From ZC4RG20 sp963702105 (GTDB lineage Bacteria > Pseudomonadota > Gammaproteobacteria > Steroidobacterales > Rariloculaceae), in NCBI GenBank assembly GCA_963702105.1, contig OY969712.1:372001-436000 (forward strand): a stretch of 64,000 bases of DNA, written 5' to 3'. The notes beneath the pieces are model-generated. The model did not search any database and was not told the DNA's origin. It saw nothing but the letters and a program-made list of their open reading frames with translations. This document shows, piece by piece, positions 1 through 6,778 of this stretch (the first letter of the stretch is position 1; each line of letters starts with the position of its first letter). The translations under genes were made by a program, and so were the position numbers.

Positions 1-1
1 C

Positions 2-739
2 AATCCAGCGGCCGTCGTGCCGCTCGACCGCTGGGTCGAGGCCGAGCTCATGCAGGCGATCGCGGCCGAGAACAACCTCTCGGAAACCGCGTTCTTCACT
101 TCGAATGGCGAAGGCTTCGAGCTCAGGTGGTTCACGCCGACCACGGAGGTCCAGCTCTGCGGGCATGCGACGCTCGCGACCGCGCACGTCCTGTACGAGC
201 ACCTCGGCTGCAAGCAGGCGGCCCTGCGCTTTGCGACGCGCTCGGGCGAGCTGCACGTCGCGCGAGCCGGGGAGCGTCTCGTCATGGACTTCCCGCGCTG
301 GGAGCTGCGTCAGCTCGACGCCCCTCCGCCCGCGTTGGCGCAGGCGCTCGGAATTGCGCCCCAGGAGGTGTTCGTCACGGCCGCCGGCGACAACCTGTTC
401 GCGATCTACGACGGGGAGTCCGAGCTGCGGTCGCTCGAGCCCGATATGCGCCGGGTCGCCGCGTTTCATCCGGCGGGCGTCGTCGTCACGGCCCGCGGCG
501 TCGATTCGGACTGCGTCTGCCGTTACTTCGCCCCGAGTTACGGCGTCGACGAGGATCCCGGGACCGGCTCCATTCATTGCGGGCTCACGCCGCTTTGGTG
601 CGAGCGTCTCGGCCGAACCCGTATCCACTCGCGGCAGCTCTCGCGCCGCGGCGCCGAGCTCTTCTGCGAGCTGGCCGGGTCGGGCACGGCGATCGCGGGC
701 AGCGCAGTGACCTACCTCGAAGGCTGGATCTCACTCTAG
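2..739 (+). CDS. PhzF family isomerase, 5'-truncated by the window edge
   Basis: The reading frame is open from the first bases of the window (NPAAVVPLDRW..), so the true start lies outside. About 245 residues remain of a family that is usually 260-300. PhzF-fold signatures are clear: NNLSETAFF with the likely catalytic Glu, CGHATLATAHVL in the first half and DPGTGSIHCG in the second. The family holds diaminopimelate-epimerase-fold isomerases, and PhzF itself isomerises an anthranilate-derived dienol in phenazine synthesis. No phenazine genes are nearby, so only the fold-level assignment is safe and the substrate is unknown. The protein is probably cytosolic. The gene ends at TAG just before a 13-bp tandem repeat. 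Confidence 0.85.
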   Translation, partial: NPAAVVPLDRWVEAELMQAIAAENNLSETAFFTSNGEGFELRWFTPTTEVQLCGHATLATAHVLYEHLGCKQAALRFATRSGELHVARAGERLVMDFPRWELRQLDAPPPALAQALGIAPQEVFVTAAGDNLFAIYDGESELRSLEPDMRRVAAFHPAGVVVTARGVDSDCVCRYFAPSYGVDEDPGTGSIHCGLTPLWCERLGRTRIHSRQLSRRGAELFCELAGSGTAIAGSAVTYLEGWISL

Positions 740-741
740 GC

Positions 742-829
742 CAGTGCGCCGGTCCGGTGCGCGGGTGTGGTGCGCCTGTCTGGTGCGCGGGTGTGGTGCG
801 CTCGTCTGGTGCGCCGGTCTGGTATGCCG
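742..829. repeat. 13-bp tandem repeat, six full units plus a partial one
   Basis: Six consecutive 13-bp units of the form TGGTGCGCSBGTS run from 742 to 819 and a degenerate partial copy follows. The period is not a multiple of three and the array lies between two converging genes, so it is unlikely to code. It may vary in copy number or act at the mRNA 3' ends. Confidence 0.75.
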
Positions 830-839
830 AAACGGCGGC

Positions 840-1109
840 TCAGTCGGTGTGGCACTCGTAGATGACCGGCACGCCGTTGCGCTCGGCATAGTTATGCGCG
901 ATGAACAGCGCGTCTTCCTTCGACATCGGCTCGGCATCGACGATCGTCGCGCAGCGCCAGCCGGCTCCGGCCTCGGACCGATAGCTCAAATGCTCGAGCG
1001 TCACGAGGCGCAGGCAGCGGTCGCCGGGCTCCGGGGCCGTATGCAGCCTGAGAAAGTTCGACTCGGTATACGTTTCGGTCGGCCTGACCTGCGGCTGAAC
1101 CCTGGTCAT
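840..1109 (-). CDS. Small conserved hypothetical protein (89 aa), copy A
   Basis: I do not recognise a named family. The start ATG (complement of 1107-1109) has a GGGGAG ribosome-binding site about nine bases upstream, which decides it over longer in-frame extensions. The C-terminal third, EPMSKEDALFIAHNYAERNGVPVIYE, matches the same region of the 96-residue protein at 47914-48204 (QPMSPDTALVLARSYAERKGIPLVVS). The N-terminal part looks like a beta-rich segment with LRLVTLEHL. There is no signal peptide or membrane segment. The paralogy between two distant loci makes this a real gene. Function is unknown. Confidence 0.7.
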   Translation of the reverse strand: MTRVQPQVRPTETYTESNFLRLHTAPEPGDRCLRLVTLEHLSYRSEAGAGWRCATIVDAEPMSKEDALFIAHNYAERNGVPVIYECHTD

Positions 1110-1388
1110 GTTCCCATGCTCCCCGCGCGACGGCGCCTCGAACGCTCTCGAGCTGCAATGGACGTGCCAGCGGCCGCGCGGGCCCCGGCGGCGCGGTCGG
1201 GCGGCGCTTATGTCAAGCGGACGGTGCCGCACAGCGGCGCTTTTTGTCCGTCCTCGGCCAACGCGGGGCGCCGATCGCATTCCGCCGGGCCCGACCGTCC
1301 CGGCCGTGATCGCTCTCACAGCCCCGCCGCCATTATTTTGTTCAAATCCTCGCCGATCGAGTGGGAGTCGAGCTTAGTCGTGGCTGAT
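1110..1388. other. Divergent intergenic region without a gene
   Basis: This 279-base gap separates the divergently oriented small protein (minus) and the EAL protein (plus), so it should carry both promoters. The only AT-rich patch is around 1333-1352 (TTATTTTGTTCAAAT). I could not fit a convincing -35/-10 pair. Frames are open through it in places, but only because of the GC bias. Confidence 0.5.
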
Positions 1389-2711
1389 ATGAGCGCGTGG
1401 AGAAATCCAATCGAGCCCGGTACCGGCCGACCGAGCGCGAGCCTGCGGTTCATCGATCGCTTTCTGCGCCGCGCGGCGCCCAACACGCTCGTTGCCCTCG
1501 TGCTCGGCCAGCTCGACGCCTTCAATCGCATCAGCACGACCTTCGGGCACGATTGCTCCAACAGCTTCTGCGGCGAATACGCGGATAAGCTCAGGGCCTT
1601 GCTGCCGCACGGCACGCCGATCATTCGTCTCTCGGAGCGCCGGTTCGTGCTGCTGCTCGGCCTCGACTCGATCGCGTCCGTGATGGACGTAGCCTCACAT
1701 CTGACCGAAGACAATCAGACGCAGGTCGCGGTCGGCGAGGATCGTTTTCTCGTCGATCTCACGCTCGGCATCGCGGTCTACCCGACTCACGCGGACGACG
1801 GTCCCACCTTGTTTCGCCGCGCCGAACTCGCGCTCAAGGAGGCGCGCGAACGCGAGCTTGCATTCGATATCTACAGCCCGGACTCGACTCAACAGCACGC
1901 AGCCCTCTGGAAGCTCGAGAGCGATCTCGATCGCGCGATCAACCGCGGCGAGCTCGAGGTGTATTTTCAGCCCAAGGTGGCGCTGAGCGGGGAGCGCGTC
2001 GTCGGTGTCGAGGCCTTGACCCGCTGGCGCTCGGCGGCGGGCTTCGTGCCGCCGCAGCAGTTCATTCCGATCGCGGAACGCTCGGGCTCGATTGTGCCGC
2101 TCACGTGGCTCGTCCTCGACAAAACGCTCGAGAGCGCGCGTCGGTGGCCGCGGCCCGGGGCGGCCTTCTCGGTCGCGGTCAACGTCGCCCCGCAGCTGCT
2201 GACTCACCGGGAGTTCTTCCCGCGCGTCGAAAGCCTCGCCGAGGCGCTGCGCGGGCTCGGCATGAATCTCACGGTGGAGCTCACCGAGGACAGCCTCGTG
2301 CGCGGCCACGAAGGGGCGCCCCTCGCGCTGCAGCGCCTGCGCAAGCTCGGCATCGGCATCGCGATCGACGATTTCGGCAAGGGCTACTCGTCGCTGACCT
2401 ATCTCAAGGAAATCCCCGCGACCGAAGTCAAGATCGACAAGGGCTTCGTCGAGGCCCTGGCGGCCAATGCCAAGGATCGGCAGATCGTGCAGGCCGTCAT
2501 CTCGCTCGCACGCGCGTTCGAAATGACCGTCGTCGCCGAGGGTGTCGACAGCGAGGAAGCGCTCAAGGCCGTCGCCGAGCTCGGCTGCGAGATCGGCCAG
2601 GGGTTCTTTCTCGCGCGTCCCATGCGTCCGGATCTGCTCGCGGCCTGGCTCGCCGATCTCTCGCCCGGCGGCCGGCGTTTCCCCCAACTCGGCGTAATCC
2701 GACTAGAATAA
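1389..2711 (+). CDS. EAL-domain c-di-GMP phosphodiesterase with degenerate GGDEF domain
   Basis: The protein has 440 residues from the ATG at 1389; a GTG at 1380 is an alternative start. Residues about 20-175 resemble a GGDEF fold, but the signature loop reads LSERRF instead of GGDEF, so cyclase activity is not expected. Residues about 185-435 form an EAL domain with all main catalytic elements: GVEALTRW, VNVAP, VELTEDS, IAIDDFGKGYSS, VKIDKGF and VAEGVDSEEA. It should hydrolyse c-di-GMP to pGpG in the cytosol, with the degenerate domain possibly acting as a GTP-sensing regulator. No membrane segment or sensor domain is visible. It stops 33 bases before the first Kdo transferase. Confidence 0.92.
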   Translation: MSAWRNPIEPGTGRPSASLRFIDRFLRRAAPNTLVALVLGQLDAFNRISTTFGHDCSNSFCGEYADKLRALLPHGTPIIRLSERRFVLLLGLDSIASVMDVASHLTEDNQTQVAVGEDRFLVDLTLGIAVYPTHADDGPTLFRRAELALKEARERELAFDIYSPDSTQQHAALWKLESDLDRAINRGELEVYFQPKVALSGERVVGVEALTRWRSAAGFVPPQQFIPIAERSGSIVPLTWLVLDKTLESARRWPRPGAAFSVAVNVAPQLLTHREFFPRVESLAEALRGLGMNLTVELTEDSLVRGHEGAPLALQRLRKLGIGIAIDDFGKGYSSLTYLKEIPATEVKIDKGFVEALAANAKDRQIVQAVISLARAFEMTVVAEGVDSEEALKAVAELGCEIGQGFFLARPMRPDLLAAWLADLSPGGRRFPQLGVIRLE

Positions 2712-2744
2712 GCCGCTTTTGCGGTGTGGCGGCGGGGCGCTTCC

Positions 2745-4097
2745 ATGGGCCTGTTGCTCGATCTCGGCTATCTGCTAGGGGCGTTGGCCGCGTCTCCGTG
2801 GCTCTTGTACCGGCTCATCAGGACCTCGGGCTGGCGCCGGCTTCCGGCGCGTTTCGGCACCGGACTCGGCGAGCCCCTGCAGGGCTCGATATGGCTGCAC
2901 GGCGCCTCGGCCGGCGAAGTCTCGCTGCTGCGGCCGCTCATCGCGCGGCTCGAGCGGGATCGGCCCGGCGTGCCGCTCGTCGTCTCCACCTACACGGCCA
3001 CGGGCTACGCGGCGGCCGCGCGCGCGTACGCGCGCCACCGGGTAGTCCTGTTCCCGCTCGATCTCTCGCCGGTCGTGCGGCGCTTCCTGCGCCGGCTGGA
3101 CCCGCGCCTCGTCGTCATCGTGGAGTCCGAGCTCTGGCCGAACTTCCTGATCGCGGCCCGGTCGCGCGGCGTACCCGTCGCCTTGCTGAACGGCAAGATG
3201 TCGGAAAAGTCCCGGGCGGCCTACGCCCGCACTCGCGTCGTGCCCTACGCGCTCGGCGCCGTCGCCGTGCTCGGCGTGCAGAGCGCGGAACATGCGCGGC
3301 GGTTTCTCGCGCTCGGCGTCCCGGCCGACCGCGTCCACGTCACGGGCAACATGAAGTACGACCTGGCCGAGCGCGTGCCTGGCGATGCCGAGCGGCGGCG
3401 TATGCGCGAGCGTCTCGGCTTCGCGCCGAGCGACGTCGTCGTCATCGGCGGCAGCCTGCACGCGGGCGAGCACGAAGCGCTCGTCGAGGCTTTCGCGGCG
3501 CTGCCCGCGAGCGCCGACGCGGGTCTCGTCCTCGTGCCGCGCTACCCGACGGACGTCCCCGGCGTCGTCGACCTGCTGCGCGAGCGCGGCTTCGAAGCCG
3601 TGCGCAAGACCGCGCTCGATCGCGGCGAGGTGACGGCCCCGGGGCGCCGGGCCGTGCTCGTCGTCGATACCGTCGGCGAGCTCGGCGTGCTGTACACGGC
3701 CGGCGACGTCGCTTTCGTAGGCGGGAGTCTTTTCTTCCGCGGCAGCAACAAAGGCGGCCACAACGTCATGGAGCCGGCCGTGCGGGGCCTCGCCGTCTTG
3801 TTCGGCCGCTATAATTTCAGCTTCAAAGAAACGGTCGAGGATCTGCTGCGCGCGGATGCGGCGGTCTGCGTGGAGGAGGCCGCGGCCTTGAGCGAAGCCC
3901 TCGCCGCCCTCGTCTGCAATCCGCTCCGCCGGGCCGAGCTCGGCGAGCGCGCGCGCCGGGTCGTGTGGCGCGGCCGCGGCGCGGCCGAGCGCAATTTCGG
4001 GCTCATCGAGCCCCTTCTTGCCGGGACCGGCGAGCGCTTGCAGGCCCAAGCGCTTGACCGCACAATGCCGCGAGCGAGTGGCGACCTGGACATTTGA
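2745..4097 (+). CDS. waaA: 3-deoxy-D-manno-octulosonic acid transferase (GT30), paralogue 1
   Basis: This is a 450-residue GT30 enzyme that transfers Kdo from CMP-Kdo to a lipid A precursor at the inner membrane. It has an N-terminal hydrophobic anchor (LLDLGYLLGALAASPWLLYRL). Then come IWLHGASAGEVSLLRPL with the invariant SxGE glutamate, VESELWPNF, HVTGNMKYD, GGSLHAGEH and GGHNVMEPAVRG. ATG at 2745 is preferred to GTG at 2724 because it places the anchor at the N-terminus. The TGA overlaps the kdsA ATG (TGATG), so the two are translationally coupled. A second, clearly different GT30 protein lies at 6779-8104, and which of the two is the housekeeping enzyme cannot be told from sequence. Confidence 0.92.
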   Translation: MGLLLDLGYLLGALAASPWLLYRLIRTSGWRRLPARFGTGLGEPLQGSIWLHGASAGEVSLLRPLIARLERDRPGVPLVVSTYTATGYAAAARAYARHRVVLFPLDLSPVVRRFLRRLDPRLVVIVESELWPNFLIAARSRGVPVALLNGKMSEKSRAAYARTRVVPYALGAVAVLGVQSAEHARRFLALGVPADRVHVTGNMKYDLAERVPGDAERRRMRERLGFAPSDVVVIGGSLHAGEHEALVEAFAALPASADAGLVLVPRYPTDVPGVVDLLRERGFEAVRKTALDRGEVTAPGRRAVLVVDTVGELGVLYTAGDVAFVGGSLFFRGSNKGGHNVMEPAVRGLAVLFGRYNFSFKETVEDLLRADAAVCVEEAAALSEALAALVCNPLRRAELGERARRVVWRGRGAAERNFGLIEPLLAGTGERLQAQALDRTMPRASGDLDI

Positions 4098-4930
4098 TGA
4101 GCCAAAAGCATGTATCGATCGACGATATCGACTGCGGGTCGGATCGCCTGTTCCTCATCGCCGGTCCGTGTGTGATCGAGGCCGAGCCGCTCATGATGCA
4201 CACGGCCGAGCGGCTCAAGAAGTTGACGGGGGCTCTCGGCGTTCCGCTGATCTTCAAGTCCTCCTTCTCCAAGGACAATCGCAGCTCACTCGACTACTAC
4301 CAGGGCCCGGGCCTCGACGAGGGGCTCAGGATGCTCGAAAAGATCAAGCGTGAGTTCGAGCTGCCGATCCTAACGGACATTCACTACCCCACGCAGGCCG
4401 CACCGGCGGCGGAGGTCGTGGACGTTCTGCAGATCCCGGCGTACCTGTGCATGCAGACGGAGCTCGTCGTCGCGGCCGCCAAGACGGGCGCCGTCGTGAA
4501 CGTCAAACACGGCCAGTTCATCGCGCCGGACAACATGATCAAGCCCGTGCAAAAGATCGAGGCCTCGGGAAACGAGCGCATCATCCTGACCGAGCGCGGC
4601 TATACTTTCGGTTACAACGATCTCATCGTGGACCCGCGCAGCTTCTACCTGCTCGCGCAGGCCGGCTACCCCGTGGTCTTCGACATCACACACACGATCA
4701 GGAAGTACGGCATCCCGAGCAAGGATCCGCGCGGGGGCACGCGCCAGTACCTCTCGGTCATCGCGCGGGCCGGTGTCGCCGCGGGGGTCGACGGTCTGTT
4801 CATCGAGGCCCATCCGAATCCGTCGGAAGCGCTTTGCGACGCCGCCAGCCAGTACGAGCTCGACAAGCTCGAGGAGTTCCTGAAGCCGTTGCTCGATATT
4901 CACGCGCTGGTTCGGGCCCGCGCGCACTGA
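4097..4930 (+). CDS. kdsA: 3-deoxy-8-phosphooctulonate synthase (Kdo-8-P synthase)
   Basis: The 277-residue enzyme condenses phosphoenolpyruvate with arabinose-5-phosphate to Kdo-8-phosphate in the cytosol. Signatures are LIAGPCVIEAE, FKSSFSKDNRSS, GPGLDEGL, LTDIHYP, VNVKHGQF, VFDITHT, and GLFIEAHPNPSEALCD. The Cys of AGPC together with the His of DITH, the Glu of FIEAHP and the Asp of ALCD matches the metal-dependent class (Aquifex type) rather than the Asn-containing metal-free E. coli enzyme. ATG at 4097 overlaps the upstream stop. The next gene follows after seven bases, so kdsA sits inside a tight operon. Confidence 0.96.
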   Translation: MSQKHVSIDDIDCGSDRLFLIAGPCVIEAEPLMMHTAERLKKLTGALGVPLIFKSSFSKDNRSSLDYYQGPGLDEGLRMLEKIKREFELPILTDIHYPTQAAPAAEVVDVLQIPAYLCMQTELVVAAAKTGAVVNVKHGQFIAPDNMIKPVQKIEASGNERIILTERGYTFGYNDLIVDPRSFYLLAQAGYPVVFDITHTIRKYGIPSKDPRGGTRQYLSVIARAGVAAGVDGLFIEAHPNPSEALCDAASQYELDKLEEFLKPLLDIHALVRARAH

Positions 4931-4937
4931 GGCAGAA

Positions 4938-5975
4938 ATGGACCTGTATCTCGATTCCGTAGACTTCAAGGAGATCGAAGCGGCATTCGATTTCGGGTTC
5001 GTCAAGGGCCTCACGACGACGCCGACGTTCATGCATCGGCACGGCATCACCGACATCGACGGCGCGATCGTGAGGCTCTCGCGACTCGTGCCCGAGCTGC
5101 AGGTCGAAGCACTCGGCGACTCGGCGGACGCGATCCTCAAGGAGGCGGACCGGATTCTCGAGCTGCCGCTCGAGCGCGAGCCCGTCTTCAAAGTGCCCAT
5201 CTCGAATGCCGGCGTCAAAGCCTGCAAACGGCTCACGAACCGGGGCCAGCGCGTCAACGTGCATCTTATCTACACGCTGAACCAGGCTTACATGGCCATG
5301 GAGGCCGGCGCGGCTTTCGTTTGCCCGCTCGCGGGCAGGCTCCAGGACCAGGGCCACGACGCCATCAAGCTTTTCGAGCAGTGCGTCGAGGTCGTCGCGC
5401 GCCAAGGCTACGACACGAAGATCATGTTCTCCTCCGTGCGCCACGCCGAGCACGTGCGCCAAGCGCTGCTCGTGGGCGCGCATGTCTGCACAGTGCCTTA
5501 CGGAGTCATGCAGCATTTGTGCGACAACTCGCTGACGACGGTCGGCGCGGCCCAGTTCCGCGAGCACACGCAGCTCATGACGCTCAAGGTCAAGGACCTG
5601 ATCCGGCCGGAGAACCCGGTGTGCACGGAATCGGATACGCTGACGCAGGCCATGGTCCGCATGACCGAGTCCCGGCTCGGTGCGGTCACGCTCGTGGACG
5701 GCGAGGGTAACGTCGTCGGTGTCTTTACCGACGGCGACCTGCGCCGCCACCTGCAGCAGGACGGTCGCCGCATCCTCGATCAGACCCTTGCGGAGATCGG
5801 CTACACCAAGAGCCCCGTCCTGATCCCCGGCCAGAGCCTGCTCAACGAGGCTGTCAAGCTGTTCAGGGAATTCCAGATCGACAGCATCGTGGTCGTGGAC
5901 GGGCAACAGCCGACGGGCGTGCTCGATATCCAGGACCTCGTGCGCCTCGGCCTGCTCGGGCCCCAGCGCACCTGA
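4938..5975 (+). CDS. Transaldolase/F6P-aldolase-like domain fused to KdsD-like CBS pair
   Basis: This 345-residue fusion has a TalC/FSA-type transaldolase domain (residues about 1-212) and a tandem CBS pair (about 215-345). Aligned by eye to E. coli FSA (from memory) without gaps over residues 1-30 and again over about 85-170, it keeps Asp6, the Schiff-base Lys85 (VFKVPIS), Arg134 and Ser166. The TTNP motif reads TTTP (N28T), Ala129 is Cys and Tyr131 is Leu. The CBS half contains GVFTDGDLRR and GVLDIQDLVRLGL, which closely resembles the C-terminus of arabinose-5-phosphate isomerase KdsD. It lies between kdsA and a KdsC-like phosphatase, where a KdsD would be expected. It may make or control a sugar phosphate for Kdo synthesis. 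That role is inference. Confidence 0.85.
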   Translation: MDLYLDSVDFKEIEAAFDFGFVKGLTTTPTFMHRHGITDIDGAIVRLSRLVPELQVEALGDSADAILKEADRILELPLEREPVFKVPISNAGVKACKRLTNRGQRVNVHLIYTLNQAYMAMEAGAAFVCPLAGRLQDQGHDAIKLFEQCVEVVARQGYDTKIMFSSVRHAEHVRQALLVGAHVCTVPYGVMQHLCDNSLTTVGAAQFREHTQLMTLKVKDLIRPENPVCTESDTLTQAMVRMTESRLGAVTLVDGEGNVVGVFTDGDLRRHLQQDGRRILDQTLAEIGYTKSPVLIPGQSLLNEAVKLFREFQIDSIVVVDGQQPTGVLDIQDLVRLGLLGPQRT

Positions 5976-6062
5976 AAAAGGGGTCAGAGCCCTTTTATCC
6001 GCCCATGACGCCCAATCGACCCGAGACCGCCGCCGGAAAAAAGGGCTCTGACCCCTTTTTTT
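5975..6062. repeat. REP-like inverted doublet
   Basis: Two copies of the core GGGGTCAGAGCCC, flanked by A and T runs, lie in opposite orientation at 5980-5992 and 6043-6055. The 40 bases between the arms are GC-rich. Each copy can fold into an A/G-C/T hairpin with a T run on either strand, and the whole can form a long stem-loop. It begins on the last base of the upstream stop codon and probably attenuates transcription between the fusion gene and the HAD gene. Confidence 0.85.
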
Positions 6063-6069
6063 CGACGCC

Positions 6070-6762
6070 ATGACGGGCCTCATCGAGGTCGAGGGCCAGT
6101 TTTCCGCGCTGGGGGGCACGTTTCTCGCCTCCGCGGCCGATCTCGCGCGGCGGCTCGAGGGGATCCGCGGCATCGTGCTCGACTGGGACGGTGTTTTCAG
6201 CACTGGGGCAAAGGGCGAGGGCTTCGGCAGCACGTTCAACGAGGCCGACTCCATGGGTCTGAACCTGCTGCGCTTCGCGCTGTGGCGCCGGCAAGGCGCG
6301 CTCCCCATCGCGGCGCTCATCAGCGGCGAGAACAATCCGACGGCCCGGCGCTTCGCCGCCCGCGAACACTTTCATGCCGCCTACAGCGGCACGCGCGAGA
6401 AGGCCGACGCCGTCCGCGGTCTCTGCGCGGATTTCGGGGTCGACGCGCGTTCGCTGATCTGCGTCTTCGACGACGTCAACGATCTCGGTATGGCCGAGCT
6501 CTGCGGCATCCGGGCCCTCGTGAGGCGCGAAGCGAGCCCGCTGCTCAAGGATTACGCGGCGCGGAACGGGCTGTGCGACTATATGACCGGATCGGGCGCG
6601 GGCGCGCACGCCGTCCGCGAGGTCGCAGAGCTGTTGCTCGGTCTCATGGGGAGGTTCGACGACGTCGTCCGGTCTCGGGTTGCATGGGATACCGATTACG
6701 CGCGCTACTTCGAAGCGCGCCAAGCCGTGGAGACGCAGTGGATCGGTGTCGCGCCGGCGTGA
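6070..6762 (+). CDS. HAD-family phosphatase, KdsC-like
   Basis: The 230-residue HAD hydrolase has motif I GIVLDWDGVFSTG, motif II ALISGENN, a conserved Lys in TREKAD, and motif III/IV as CVFDDVNDLGM. It ends with the KdsC-like tail GSGAGAHAVREVAELLLGLM. KdsC dephosphorylates Kdo-8-phosphate to Kdo, and the position two genes after kdsA supports that reaction. It is longer than typical KdsC (about 180 residues), with an extra N-terminal segment and about 30 extra C-terminal residues. It also has W in the first DxD motif, so it is a divergent member and could act on a related sugar acid phosphate. The start ATG at 6070 follows the REP doublet and has no clear ribosome-binding site. Confidence 0.8.
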   Translation: MTGLIEVEGQFSALGGTFLASAADLARRLEGIRGIVLDWDGVFSTGAKGEGFGSTFNEADSMGLNLLRFALWRRQGALPIAALISGENNPTARRFAAREHFHAAYSGTREKADAVRGLCADFGVDARSLICVFDDVNDLGMAELCGIRALVRREASPLLKDYAARNGLCDYMTGSGAGAHAVREVAELLLGLMGRFDDVVRSRVAWDTDYARYFEARQAVETQWIGVAPA

Positions 6763-6778
6763 GCATTCGGAGCATACC

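Noticed and set aside
744..1388. N-terminal extension of the EAL protein back to the tandem repeat
   Set aside because: The frame is open but crosses the 13-bp repeat and the divergent gene and has no domain similarity. ATG at 1389 is a natural start.
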